DNA of 29,343 nt from a virus: positions 1-29,343 of IMG/VR virus record IMGVR_UViG_3300045738_000483, one strand, 5' to 3'. Positions 6,135-11,606 of this stretch are shown piece by piece (the stretch's first letter is position 1; every line of letters starts with the position of its first letter). The translations under genes and the position numbers were made by a program. The notes under the pieces are model-generated. The model saw only the letters and a list, made by a program, of their open reading frames with translations, did no database searches and was not told where the DNA came from.

Positions 6135-6207
6135 TAATTCATTAAGGATAGATACCCAGATTCTTTTCACCTGACTATTTCATCAGGACTGTTCTGGTAT
6201 ATCTACC
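6135..6207. repeat. hairpin unit C
   Basis: This unit starts with AATTCATTAAGGATAGATAC. GGATAGATAC plus CCAGA (6146-6160) faces TCTGG plus TATATCTACC (6193-6207) with small bulges. Inside, CCTGA (6170-6174) pairs with TCAGG (6183-6187). On the - strand it contains CTGATGA followed later by GAAAAG, which recalls a hammerhead core but lacks a stem II. Confidence 0.7.
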
Positions 6208-6208
6208 C

Positions 6209-6248
6209 CTCCAATTTAGACCCTCGCTTCACTCGGGTAAAATTGGAG
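6209..6248. terminator. strong hairpin after the 90-residue gene, terminator-like
   Basis: CTCCAATTT (6209-6217) pairs with AAATTGGAG (6240-6248), with an inner ACCC/GGGT stem, just downstream of the leftward gene that ends at 6306. There is no clear U-tract on the - strand; on the + strand it is followed by ATTAATTTTCT. It may terminate or stabilise transcripts. Its loop, CTCGCTTCACTCGG, nearly repeats that of the hairpin at 7818-7852. Confidence 0.5.
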
Positions 6249-6305
6249 ATTAATTTTCTATTCTTTCTTTAACTCCTAACTGAGCTAAGTTCGTATCTGC
6301 TTTTG

Positions 6306-6578
6306 TTACCCCCCTATCCTTTCCCTGAACTGTGCTTTCGCATCCTGATAGGTGTATCTATCTTTAAACATGTACGAGCCTTCTCCTTTCCACACACTTT
6401 CCTTTTGCTCACCTGTTCTTTTGTGGAATCTAACAGGGTGGATAATCCACTCGTCGCTTGTTTCAGAGAGAATCATTGCCCCTTCCTTGTTTTCAAATAT
6501 CTCAACTAAAAGGATTGCCTCTATATCCTTTCTACTTTTTCTCATTGCCTCTTTATATGCTTTGATTATTTTTTCCAT
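6306..6578 (-). CDS. hypothetical protein
   Basis: A 90-residue charged protein of unknown function. The N-terminal half is a lysine/glutamate-rich helix (KIIKAYKEAMRKSRKDIEAI), then a short beta-like region (WIIHPVRFHK) and a polar C-terminus (YQDAKAQFRERIGG). AGAGGA lies about seven bases before the ATG. It follows the preceding gene by 3 bases and is the last gene before the hairpin array. No family was recognised. Confidence 0.7.
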   Translation of the reverse strand: MEKIIKAYKEAMRKSRKDIEAILLVEIFENKEGAMILSETSDEWIIHPVRFHKRTGEQKESVWKGEGSYMFKDRYTYQDAKAQFRERIGG

Positions 6579-6581
6579 TAA

Positions 6582-6872
6582 TTATTCCTCTATGGTGTGA
6601 TACCAATCTATACTAGCCATGACATTATTAATTAATATATCTTTGCGCAAGATTGCACACTTAATTAATTTATCATCAACATATAATCTGTATTGTCTGT
6701 CGCCATTGTCCATAATTTTATGTGTAGTTTTAACTGTTGCAAACTCATGCGAATTACTTGCACTTGTTCCAACAAAAATATTATTGATTCCTTTTTCTTT
6801 AACACCATATGATTTATTTGCTTTATAAATACATGTTGTTATTTTGTTCCAGATAGGATAACTATAAGCCAT
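6582..6872 (-). CDS. hypothetical protein
   Basis: A 96-residue protein (MAYSYPIWNKIT...) with alternating polar and hydrophobic residues suggesting a small beta-rich fold. I chose the ATG at 6872 because AAGGAA lies ten bases upstream; a GTG at 6881 would add three residues but leaves almost no spacing to that site. It is the first gene after the promoter-like region at 6905-6943. No family was recognised. Confidence 0.7.
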   Translation of the reverse strand: MAYSYPIWNKITTCIYKANKSYGVKEKGINNIFVGTSASNSHEFATVKTTHKIMDNGDRQYRLYVDDKLIKCAILRKDILINNVMASIDWYHTIEE

Positions 6873-6904
6873 AATTTTCACTTTCCTTTTTCTATTTAAT
6901 TTAT

Positions 6905-6943
6905 ATTATACTTTTATTATACACTCATTATACTTATCTTCAA
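6905..6943 (-). promoter_or_regulatory. leftward promoter with three TATAAT boxes in helical phase
   Basis: On the - strand TTGAAG (6938-6943) is followed after 16 bases by TATAAT (6916-6921), a good sigma70-type promoter. Two more exact TATAAT hexamers lie at 6927-6932 and 6905-6910, so three copies start exactly 11 bases apart. The gene at 6872 follows directly. Tandem start sites or a cooperative regulator site are both possible. Confidence 0.6.
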
Positions 6944-7007
6944 GGTATATAATTAAATGCTAATATAGAAAATCGCTATAATTGCGCCTTGCTTCTATTA
7001 GATTTTG

Positions 7008-7074
7008 TTATTATTAATATCTATCTATTAGAGGCAACGCCTCATCTAGTTAATGGGTTAGATGTTAATAATAA
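7008..7074. ncRNA. branched RNA-like fold (three-way junction)
   Basis: TTATTATTAATATCTA (7008-7023) pairs with TAGATGTTAATAATAA (7059-7074) over 16 positions, broken only by T7018-G7064. That is a G.U pair in + strand RNA but an A.C mismatch in - strand RNA. The enclosed part has GAGGC-AAC-GCCTC (7031-7043) and a TCTA/TAGA stem. It lies between two leftward genes; nothing identifies it with a known RNA family. Confidence 0.5.
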
Positions 7075-7079
7075 TAATT

Positions 7080-7116
7080 GAGAAATCCCAGAGACTTTAA
7101 TTCTCTGGGAAATCTC
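7080..7116 (-). terminator. terminator or attenuator hairpin after the 143-residue gene
   Basis: GAGA-aat-CCCAGAG (7080-7093) pairs with CTCTGGG-aaa-TCTC (7103-7116), starting 10 bases past the stop of the leftward gene. Downstream on the - strand the sequence is T-rich but interrupted (CAATTATTATTATT). TCTC at 7113-7116 can instead pair with GAGATT at 7120-7125, overlapping the stop codon, so two exclusive folds exist. Confidence 0.55.
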
Positions 7117-7125
7117 GTAGAGATT

Positions 7126-7557
7126 TTAACTAAGTGAAGCCATGACTTTACTATAGTCATGTTTTTCGCTAGGTTTAAATCTAGAAACTTTTGATTGTTT
7201 TCTACCGATAAAGTCAATGTCGTATTGACTCTTCATTAATAATTTTAATGAATCAAAAGTTTTCTTATTTACTTTGTTAATACAAAGATATTTCATGTTT
7301 AACTGTTCGATACTATCGAACTCGTCCATATCTCTATCAACTACTGGAAGAGATTTTATCTCATTCATTGAAGCAATCAACGAAGCCGATTGATTTGATA
7401 GAGTTTGGACTTGATTATTAATAGCGTTAAGCTGTCCCATGAGAAACCAATATCCAGATGTTCTCTTTGTATTACTTGCTTCTGGTATAGAAGCTAACTC
7501 TTTTTCATGTCTAGCTAAAACGCTAGAGACATTTATATTTTGAGTTTTGTTGTTCAT
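7126..7557 (-). CDS. hypothetical helical protein, first gene of the leftward operon
   Basis: A 143-residue protein from the ATG at 7557 (MNNKTQNINVSSV). AGGAG lies eight bases upstream; an upstream in-frame ATG at 7575 would add six residues but lies within the leader repeat and has no ribosome site. Residues about 45-75 (NAINNQVQTLSNQSASLIASMNEI) have coiled-coil character, and the C-terminus is basic (GRKQSKVSRFKPSEKHDYSK). It is the first leftward gene after the central divergent region, which usually holds immediate-early takeover genes. No family was recognised. Its first eight codons and ribosome site are part of a large inverted repeat. Confidence 0.75.
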   Translation of the reverse strand: MNNKTQNINVSSVLARHEKELASIPEASNTKRTSGYWFLMGQLNAINNQVQTLSNQSASLIASMNEIKSLPVVDRDMDEFDSIEQLNMKYLCINKVNKKTFDSLKLLMKSQYDIDFIGRKQSKVSRFKPSEKHDYSKVMASLS

Positions 7558-7600
7558 AATAATAACTCCTGGCATATTGCCGTTTTATTATGTGCGAAGT

Positions 7601-7629
7601 AATCGAAAGCAAAGTCAGAGTCTGGTCAA
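7601..7629 (-). promoter_or_regulatory. leftward promoter candidate in the divergent core
   Basis: On the - strand TTGACC (7624-7629) is followed after 17 bases by TCGATT (7601-7606), a good -35 with a poor -10. It would start transcription at the inner edge of the left arm and read into the early operon. Spacing is right; strength is uncertain. Confidence 0.35.
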
Positions 7630-7658
7630 GTGTAGGTTATGGTTTGGTACGGAGGCAC

Positions 7659-7687
7659 TTGGACAGGCTGAACTTATGCTTTACACT
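7659..7687 (+). promoter_or_regulatory. rightward promoter candidate in the divergent core
   Basis: TTGGAC (7659-7664) and TACACT (7682-7687) are 17 bases apart. The pair mirrors the leftward candidate and points to the terminase small-subunit gene. Match to consensus is only moderate (3 of 6 and 4 of 6). Confidence 0.35.
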
Positions 7688-7817
7688 TCGTCACATTAAT
7701 AATAAAACGGGAATATAAATAAGTATCAGGAGTTATGAACACAAAACGTAATATAAATGTCATTTGTTCCCCTGGGAGTGAAGTGTAGGAATACTGACGC
7801 GCTACGCTTGTCGTCTC

Positions 7818-7852
7818 CAATCCATGATTCTCGCTTCTCTCGGTATGGATTG
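7818..7852. repeat. 8-bp hairpin upstream of terS
   Basis: CAATCCAT (7818-7825) pairs with ATGGATTG (7845-7852). The loop contains CTCGCTTCTCTCGG (7830-7843), one base different from the loop of the hairpin at 6209-6248. It lies in the untranslated leader of terS, after a shorter GACG/CGTC stem at 7796-7815. Confidence 0.6.
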
Positions 7853-7886
7853 TAGATTCTTCTCTAAATAAAAGTGAGGACATGGA

Positions 7887-7916
7887 ATGAAAAAGAAGAT
7901 AATATTAAGAATATGA
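7887..7916 (+). CDS. possible nine-codon leader ORF before terS
   Basis: ATG 7887 opens MKKKIILRI and stops at TGA 7914-7916, which overlaps the ATG of terS at 7913 (ATGA). GTGAGG lies eight bases upstream. Because terS has almost no ribosome site of its own, this peptide could drive it by coupled translation. It may also be chance. Confidence 0.3.
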   Translation: MKKKIILRI

Positions 7917-8287
7917 ATATGCCGATAAAGAAACAGATAAGCGCTAAAGCTAAGACTCTAGTAGATACACTAGTATCCAAAGGATGTACTATTACTGAGG
8001 CATCATACTTGGCGGGGTACAAGGGAAACTCTGCCCGTGTTTCAGCTCACAAACTGCTACGAAAACCAGAAGTACAAGAATACTTTCGAAGCCAAGTTAA
8101 TCATAGGATTAATATGTCATCTTCTAAGGCTGTCAATACTTTGGCAAGGCTTACAACAGAGGCGAAGTCAGAGTATGTTCAGCTCGAAGCGAGTAAAGAT
8201 ATACTAGATAGGAGTGGGTTCAAAGCTCCAGAAAAACATATGCACTTATTGACTGGAGACTTCCAAGTTAATATAGATTTATCATAG
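7913..8287 (+). CDS. terminase small subunit
   Basis: A 124-residue DNA-packaging protein. The N-terminal ~60 residues form the HTH-type DNA-recognition domain: a helix with KTLVDTLVSKGCTITEASYLAGYKG, then NSARVSAHKLLRKPEVQEYF, the block typical of small terminases. It is followed by a long oligomerisation helix and KDILDRSGFKAPEKH near the end. It recognises the phage packaging site and hands DNA to the large subunit encoded at 10099. The ATG at 7913 is chosen for the ATGA overlap with a short leader ORF; an upstream GTG at 7874 (13 more residues) and a later ATG at 7919 remain possible. The gap after it is a plausible pac/cos region. Confidence 0.75.
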   Translation: MNMPIKKQISAKAKTLVDTLVSKGCTITEASYLAGYKGNSARVSAHKLLRKPEVQEYFRSQVNHRINMSSSKAVNTLARLTTEAKSEYVQLEASKDILDRSGFKAPEKHMHLLTGDFQVNIDLS

Positions 8288-8290
8288 CTC

Positions 8291-8330
8291 GTGTTGACGC
8301 GATCCACACAAAGTGTGGGCGCGACAACAC
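8291..8330. repeat. 40-base near-perfect hairpin directly after terS
   Basis: Three stems of 6, 4 and 6 base pairs stack around an AAA loop, separated by small internal loops, beginning three bases after the terS stop. There is no T-run, so it is a poor intrinsic terminator. A packaging site or RNA end-protection is possible. Confidence 0.75.
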
Positions 8331-8602
8331 TCCCACTCCGCAAGCCCAACGCTTCGCGTCCCCCTTGACCCCACCCACTTAATAGCAAAGGCAAGCCTTT
8401 ACCCATACATACTCTGAATAGCGTGGACTTTGTCCACACTGTTGTCCGTGCCAAAAAAGAATCTGGTGTATTGACAGCTGGAGAGGCACGGGGGTTAAAA
8501 ATTGCAACGTTACAGGAGAGAGAGGACCCTCAGACTCCATAGACCCCAAAATAACTCGATGTCCTCAGAGCATCAAACAGCGGCTATGTAAAAAATTTTT
8601 AA

Positions 8603-8631
8603 TTGACAAAAGCTTATCTTTCATTCATCTT
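8603..8631 (+). promoter_or_regulatory. promoter candidate for the structural operon
   Basis: A perfect TTGACA at 8603-8608 follows an A/T-rich stretch resembling an UP element. At 17 bases the -10 is CATCTT (8626-8631), a weak match. The first structural-block gene starts 20 bases later with an AGAGG ribosome site. A second TTGACA at 8471-8476 has TTAAAA at 18 bases. Confidence 0.5.
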
Positions 8632-8651
8632 AACTTTAAGAGGTAAGCAAA

Positions 8652-9116
8652 ATGGCACAAACAAATATACTCAAAGGTTTCGGATCTAAACCTGTTGTTA
8701 AGAGAGCAGTTGATAGATATACAACTAGAAGAAATACTAAAATTATTGGCGGAGGCATATTGAGCATATTAGGTGGCGGTCTTCTTGGACAAGCGTTAAA
8801 AGGAACACTGCTTACAACCGGTGGTCCAAAAGCTTGGGAAATTGCACAGAAAGGAATCCTGGGAAAGACAGGAAAATTTCAATCGGGCAAACAATTTGCG
8901 GTATATGTTAAAAATTATCTTAAAAGAAAAGAAAAGGATTATACAGCTTATCTTAAAACACAAACTCCAAATAAAAGATCAACTCCTCTAGACCCCGTTA
9001 CTACTACATCTAGGATGGGAAACTATATCCGGAACATAGTAATACCGAAGCCTACTGATCCAACTTCTAAAGCAATTGGTGCTTTAAAACCAAAGTATAA
9101 GCTCAATGGGAAATAG
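8652..9116 (+). CDS. hypothetical protein with glycine-rich hydrophobic segment
   Basis: A 154-residue basic protein. Residues about 31-60 are hydrophobic and glycine-rich (IIGGGILSILGGGLLGQALKGTLL), able to insert in a membrane, flanked by basic regions. The C-terminus is Lys/Pro-rich and ends KPKYKLNGK. The ATG at 8652 has AGAGG nine bases upstream. It is the first gene after the terS gap and is followed at 2 bases by a protein of nearly the same size and layout. These two could be virion or ejection accessories, or early-late membrane proteins; no family was recognised. Confidence 0.7.
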   Translation: MAQTNILKGFGSKPVVKRAVDRYTTRRNTKIIGGGILSILGGGLLGQALKGTLLTTGGPKAWEIAQKGILGKTGKFQSGKQFAVYVKNYLKRKEKDYTAYLKTQTPNKRSTPLDPVTTTSRMGNYIRNIVIPKPTDPTSKAIGALKPKYKLNGK

Positions 9117-9118
9117 TT

Positions 9119-9586
9119 ATGCCTAAAGTAGGAAGCAATTGGTATACACAGCTGAAAGATAAATCAGCTATGGTTACTACCAAATCGAATATAGGTAAAA
9201 TCTATCAAAAATATGAGAAACCCGTGACGCTGGGTCTAATAGGATTGGGAGCTGCTGGTATGTTTTTTGGTCCTGTAGGTGCGGCTGCTACTGCGATAAG
9301 AGGAGCTTTAAAACCCCTTAGTAAAATAGACAAAGTATTATATAAGGGAACTGTTGCTAGCGCAGCAACATTTGGGACGGGTGTAGTAGCCAGTCTCTTA
9401 TCAAGCAAAGCAACCTTTAGAGACTATCAGAAATCTGAGAAAGCTATGGAGAAGATTCAAAGTGCTTACAAATCTCCAACATTACTTAAAGGATTAAAAT
9501 TTGGTGCAACGCTGCCAAACGCTCCCAAAAAACCCAGTATGGCTTGGAATAAAATGCTGCAACCATATATGACTAAAGGTAAATAG
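9119..9586 (+). CDS. hypothetical protein with hydrophobic segment, tandem partner of the previous gene
   Basis: A 155-residue basic protein. Residues about 39-62 (LGLIGLGAAGMFFGPVGAAATAI) form one hydrophobic segment and 80-98 (GTVASAATFGTGVVASLLSS) a second; the C-terminus is basic and ends MTKGK. Length, position of the hydrophobic part and basic tail parallel the gene before it, but residue identity is too low to call them duplicates by eye. The gene starts two bases after its neighbour's stop and likely shares its transcript. Confidence 0.7.
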   Translation: MPKVGSNWYTQLKDKSAMVTTKSNIGKIYQKYEKPVTLGLIGLGAAGMFFGPVGAAATAIRGALKPLSKIDKVLYKGTVASAATFGTGVVASLLSSKATFRDYQKSEKAMEKIQSAYKSPTLLKGLKFGATLPNAPKKPSMAWNKMLQPYMTKGK

Positions 9587-9595
9587 GAGAAAGTG

Positions 9596-9697
9596 ATGCC
9601 TAAAGTTGGAAAAAAAAAGTTTGAGTATACTAAGAAAGGAAAGAAGAAAGCGGTAGCTTATGCAAAGAAGACTGGGAAAAAAGTAAAGTATAACTAA
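9596..9697 (+). CDS. 33-residue lysine-rich protein
   Basis: Starting at ATG 9596 with AGGAG eight bases upstream and ending at TAA 9697, the protein is about 45% lysine (KVGKKKFEYTKKGKKKAV, then KKTGKKVKYN). Similar tiny Lys-rich proteins lie near the terminase genes in other marine T7-like phages as I recall them; I cannot verify homologs here. Likely DNA-binding or charge-neutralising; function unknown. Confidence 0.75.
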   Translation: MPKVGKKKFEYTKKGKKKAVAYAKKTGKKVKYN

Positions 9698-9705
9698 AGA
9701 ACAAT

Positions 9706-9894
9706 ATGGCAAACCCATTAACTAAATTTCAGAAAACTGAGCGCCGTTGTAAGCGTATCTTAGAGATGGAAGCTAAAGACAAACGCAACAGACGAAACAC
9801 CCAGGTCAAACAATATATCGAAATGAAAATGATTAAAGGTCATTCTAGAGAACAAGCTAGCAAGATGGCAAAAGAAATTTACGATGGACAGTAA
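9706..9894 (+). CDS. small basic helical protein
   Basis: A 62-residue, strongly basic protein (RRCKRI, DKRNRRNTQVKQY) predicted to be almost all helix, ending SKMAKEIYDGQ. It starts eight bases after the Lys-rich gene and its stop overlaps the next ATG (TAATG). It sits just upstream of the terminase large subunit and could bind DNA or RNA. No family was recognised. Confidence 0.7.
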   Translation: MANPLTKFQKTERRCKRILEMEAKDKRNRRNTQVKQYIEMKMIKGHSREQASKMAKEIYDGQ

Positions 9895-10118
9895 TGGCAC
9901 ACTCAATAGAGAAACTTAATAAATACTCATTTGATGGTCTCAAGAAGCTGAGACAAGCTGTCAAACTCAGATACATGCAAGACTACCCAAAAGATTTTTT
10001 AAGCGATTATGAGGCAGATAAGGTGCTTGAAACATTTAAAGCAGAGACATTAGAACAATTATATAAAATGGTTGTTAATAAAAAGGTGGTTACAGACGAT
10101 GGGATCATTAAACTTTAA
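9894..10118 (+). CDS. small helical protein upstream of terL
   Basis: A 74-residue helical protein of unknown function, with KLNKYSFDGLKKLRQAVKLRY in its first half and a heptad-like end. It shares its ATG with the stop of the previous gene and overlaps the large terminase gene by 20 bases. The terL ribosome site (AGGTGG) lies inside its last codons, which implies coupled translation. Possible packaging accessory by position only. Confidence 0.7.
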   Translation: MAHSIEKLNKYSFDGLKKLRQAVKLRYMQDYPKDFLSDYEADKVLETFKAETLEQLYKMVVNKKVVTDDGIIKL

Positions 10119-11604
10119 GCCAGACGGCAATGTAATTAAACAATTCATGAAAGATGAATCCTTTTTTAGAGGATTGCGTGGACCTGTTGGTTCAGGTAAA
10201 TCAGTTAGTTGTTGTATTGAGATATTGCGCAGAGCCTTGGCTCAAGACCCTGGGGTAGATGGAGTACGCAAATCAAGATGGGCTGTGATTAGAAATACCA
10301 ACCCACAATTGAAGACAACAACGATAAAAACTTGGCTCGATTGGTTTGATGAGGAGAATTGGGGACGTTTTGCTTGGTCAGTACCCTACACCCATTACAT
10401 AAAAAAAGGCGATATTGACCTAGAAGTCATCTTCCTAGCACTAGATAGACCAGAAGACATGAAAAAACTATTGTCACTTGAGTTAACGGGAGTGTGGATT
10501 AATGAAGCGAGAGAGATTCCTAAGTCAATCATTGATGCTTGTACTATGCGTGTTGGACGTTATCCTAGTATGCGTGATGGTGGTCCTAGTTGGTATGGCG
10601 TTATAGCAGATACTAACCCGCCAGACACAGACCATTGGTGGGCGATACTTGCTGGGGAAACTATCATACCCGATTACATTACCAAACAAGAAACCAAGAT
10701 GTTAATCAAACCAGATAACTGGAAATTTTTTAATCAGCCTCCAGCCATGACAGAAGTAAAAAGCAAAGAGGGTGTATTAGAAAATTATGTTGAAAATGAA
10801 AAAAGAGAAAATGGAAAAAACTTAACACCCGCTTATTACTCAAATATCATCAGAGGTAAGACTAAATCATGGATAGATGTTTATGTTTTAAATAAATTAG
10901 GACAGATTGAAGATGGCAAACCCGTCTATGAGATGTTTAAAAGAGATGTTCATGTAGCCAATAGCGATATAGCAGTCATGAAAGAGACGCCTATTTACGT
11001 TGGAATTGACTTTGGATTAACTCCAGCATGTGTATTTGGACAACGAGTAAGAGGTAGATGGCTAATTCTTGATGAGTTGGTAGCCGAAGACATGGGTATA
11101 TTACGCTTCTCAGACCTTATGAAACAGAAGATGGCTGAGTATATGCCTAGAAACTTTATAGTATTTGGCGATCCAGCTGGAGACCATAGAGCGCAGACAG
11201 ATGAATCTACTCCATTTCAAATATTGAGAGGTAGAGGAATTTCAGCAAGACCAGCACCAAGTAATGATGTTATGTTGAGATTAGAAAGTGTTAATGCTAC
11301 ATTGTCGAGAATGATAGATGGAGATTCAGGAATATTAATAGACCCAAAATGTATAAATATAATCAAAGGATTTGATGGGGGATATCATTATAGAAGAATG
11401 CAAGTTTCAGGGGAAAGATATGATGAGAGACCCAATAAGAATAGATTTTCACATATACACGATGCTTTGCAATATATGTTATTGGGTGCTGGGGAGGGAA
11501 GAAACTTGACAGTAGGTACTAAAATTAGTAAACCTATAGTAGCTAAGAAAAATTTTAATGTCTTTGATGTAAAACCAAGGGCAATGTATGAAAGGAGAAA
11601 GTAG
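10099..11604 (+). CDS. terL: terminase large subunit
   Basis: A 501-residue packaging motor and nuclease. Start is ATG 10099, with AGGTGG ten bases upstream; an in-frame upstream TTG at 10072 lies within the preceding gene. The N-terminal ATPase has Walker A GPVGSGKS (28-35), Walker B with the acidic pair in VWINEAR (132-138) and a DTNPP coupling segment (171-175). The C-terminal RNase-H-like nuclease has Asp304 (GIDFG), Asp358 (FGDPAGD) and Asp455 (HIHDALQYM). It pumps DNA into the procapsid with the portal and cuts concatemers. All key residues are intact. Portal follows after one small gene. Confidence 0.95.
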   Translation: MGSLNFKPDGNVIKQFMKDESFFRGLRGPVGSGKSVSCCIEILRRALAQDPGVDGVRKSRWAVIRNTNPQLKTTTIKTWLDWFDEENWGRFAWSVPYTHYIKKGDIDLEVIFLALDRPEDMKKLLSLELTGVWINEAREIPKSIIDACTMRVGRYPSMRDGGPSWYGVIADTNPPDTDHWWAILAGETIIPDYITKQETKMLIKPDNWKFFNQPPAMTEVKSKEGVLENYVENEKRENGKNLTPAYYSNIIRGKTKSWIDVYVLNKLGQIEDGKPVYEMFKRDVHVANSDIAVMKETPIYVGIDFGLTPACVFGQRVRGRWLILDELVAEDMGILRFSDLMKQKMAEYMPRNFIVFGDPAGDHRAQTDESTPFQILRGRGISARPAPSNDVMLRLESVNATLSRMIDGDSGILIDPKCINIIKGFDGGYHYRRMQVSGERYDERPNKNRFSHIHDALQYMLLGAGEGRNLTVGTKISKPIVAKKNFNVFDVKPRAMYERRK

Positions 11605-11606
11605 AA

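Larger units (their letters stand above)
5783..6305. other. 523-base gene-free hairpin array
   Basis: This gap inside the leftward operon holds no gene of ordinary size. It is packed with inverted repeats: 5808-5861, 5894-5943, 5950-6009, 6020-6064, 6067-6120, 6146-6207 and 6209-6248. Three units start with ATTnATTAAGGATAGA and close with TATCTATCC or a variant, alternating with unrelated hairpins. Two tiny ORFs with good ribosome sites lie in hairpin loops on the - strand (5946-5993 and 6074-6094). It could be a structured RNA or RNA cluster, a replication origin with iterons, or a set of processing sites. I see no tRNA or known riboswitch. Confidence 0.7.
7528..7761. repeat. large imperfect inverted repeat around a divergent promoter core
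   Basis: The left arm 7528-7600 and right arm 7685-7761 are reverse complements with small gaps. Shared blocks, read outward from the centre, include ACTTCG, CACAT, AATAAAACGG, AATAT, CAGGAGTTAT, GAACA, CAAAAC and AATATAAATGTC. The core is 84 bases (7601-7684). Each arm therefore carries the same leader, Shine-Dalgarno and start codon, facing outwards. The left copy opens the 143-residue gene; the right copy opens only a 17-codon ORF (7735-7788) whose ribosome site is two bases from ATG after a six-base deletion. Confidence 0.9.
8288..8651. other. 364-base gene-free region with a chain of hairpins
   Basis: No gene is seen. In order it holds GTGTTG-CGCG-CCACAC/GTGTGG-CGCG-CAACAC (8291-8330, loop AAA), ACGC-TTC-GCGT (about 8349-8359), AAAGGC-AA-GCCTTT (8387-8400), GTGGAC-TTT-GTCCAC (8423-8437), CCGTGCC/GGCACGG (8446-8452 with 8485-8491) and GAGGAC/GTCCTC (8522-8527 with 8561-8566). 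It is more GC-rich than its neighbours at the left end. Two TTGACA boxes occur at 8471 and 8603. It may be a packaging site, a terS terminator and a structural-operon promoter together. Confidence 0.65.

Noticed and set aside
6135-6207. Hammerhead ribozyme on the - strand (CTGATGA then GAAAAG in hairpin C)
   Set aside because: The bases between the two boxes cannot form stem II, and CCTGA pairs with TCAGG instead, so the core is not folded like a hammerhead.
5797-6207. CRISPR array from the repeated ATTCATTAAGGATAGA
   Set aside because: There are only three copies, with differing spacing and an internal stem in each unit, and no cas genes.
7601-7684. Insertion sequence with the flanking arms as terminal inverted repeats
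   Set aside because: The 84-base core has no transposase and no target duplication, and the arms contain a gene start; a miniature element is not excluded but not supported.
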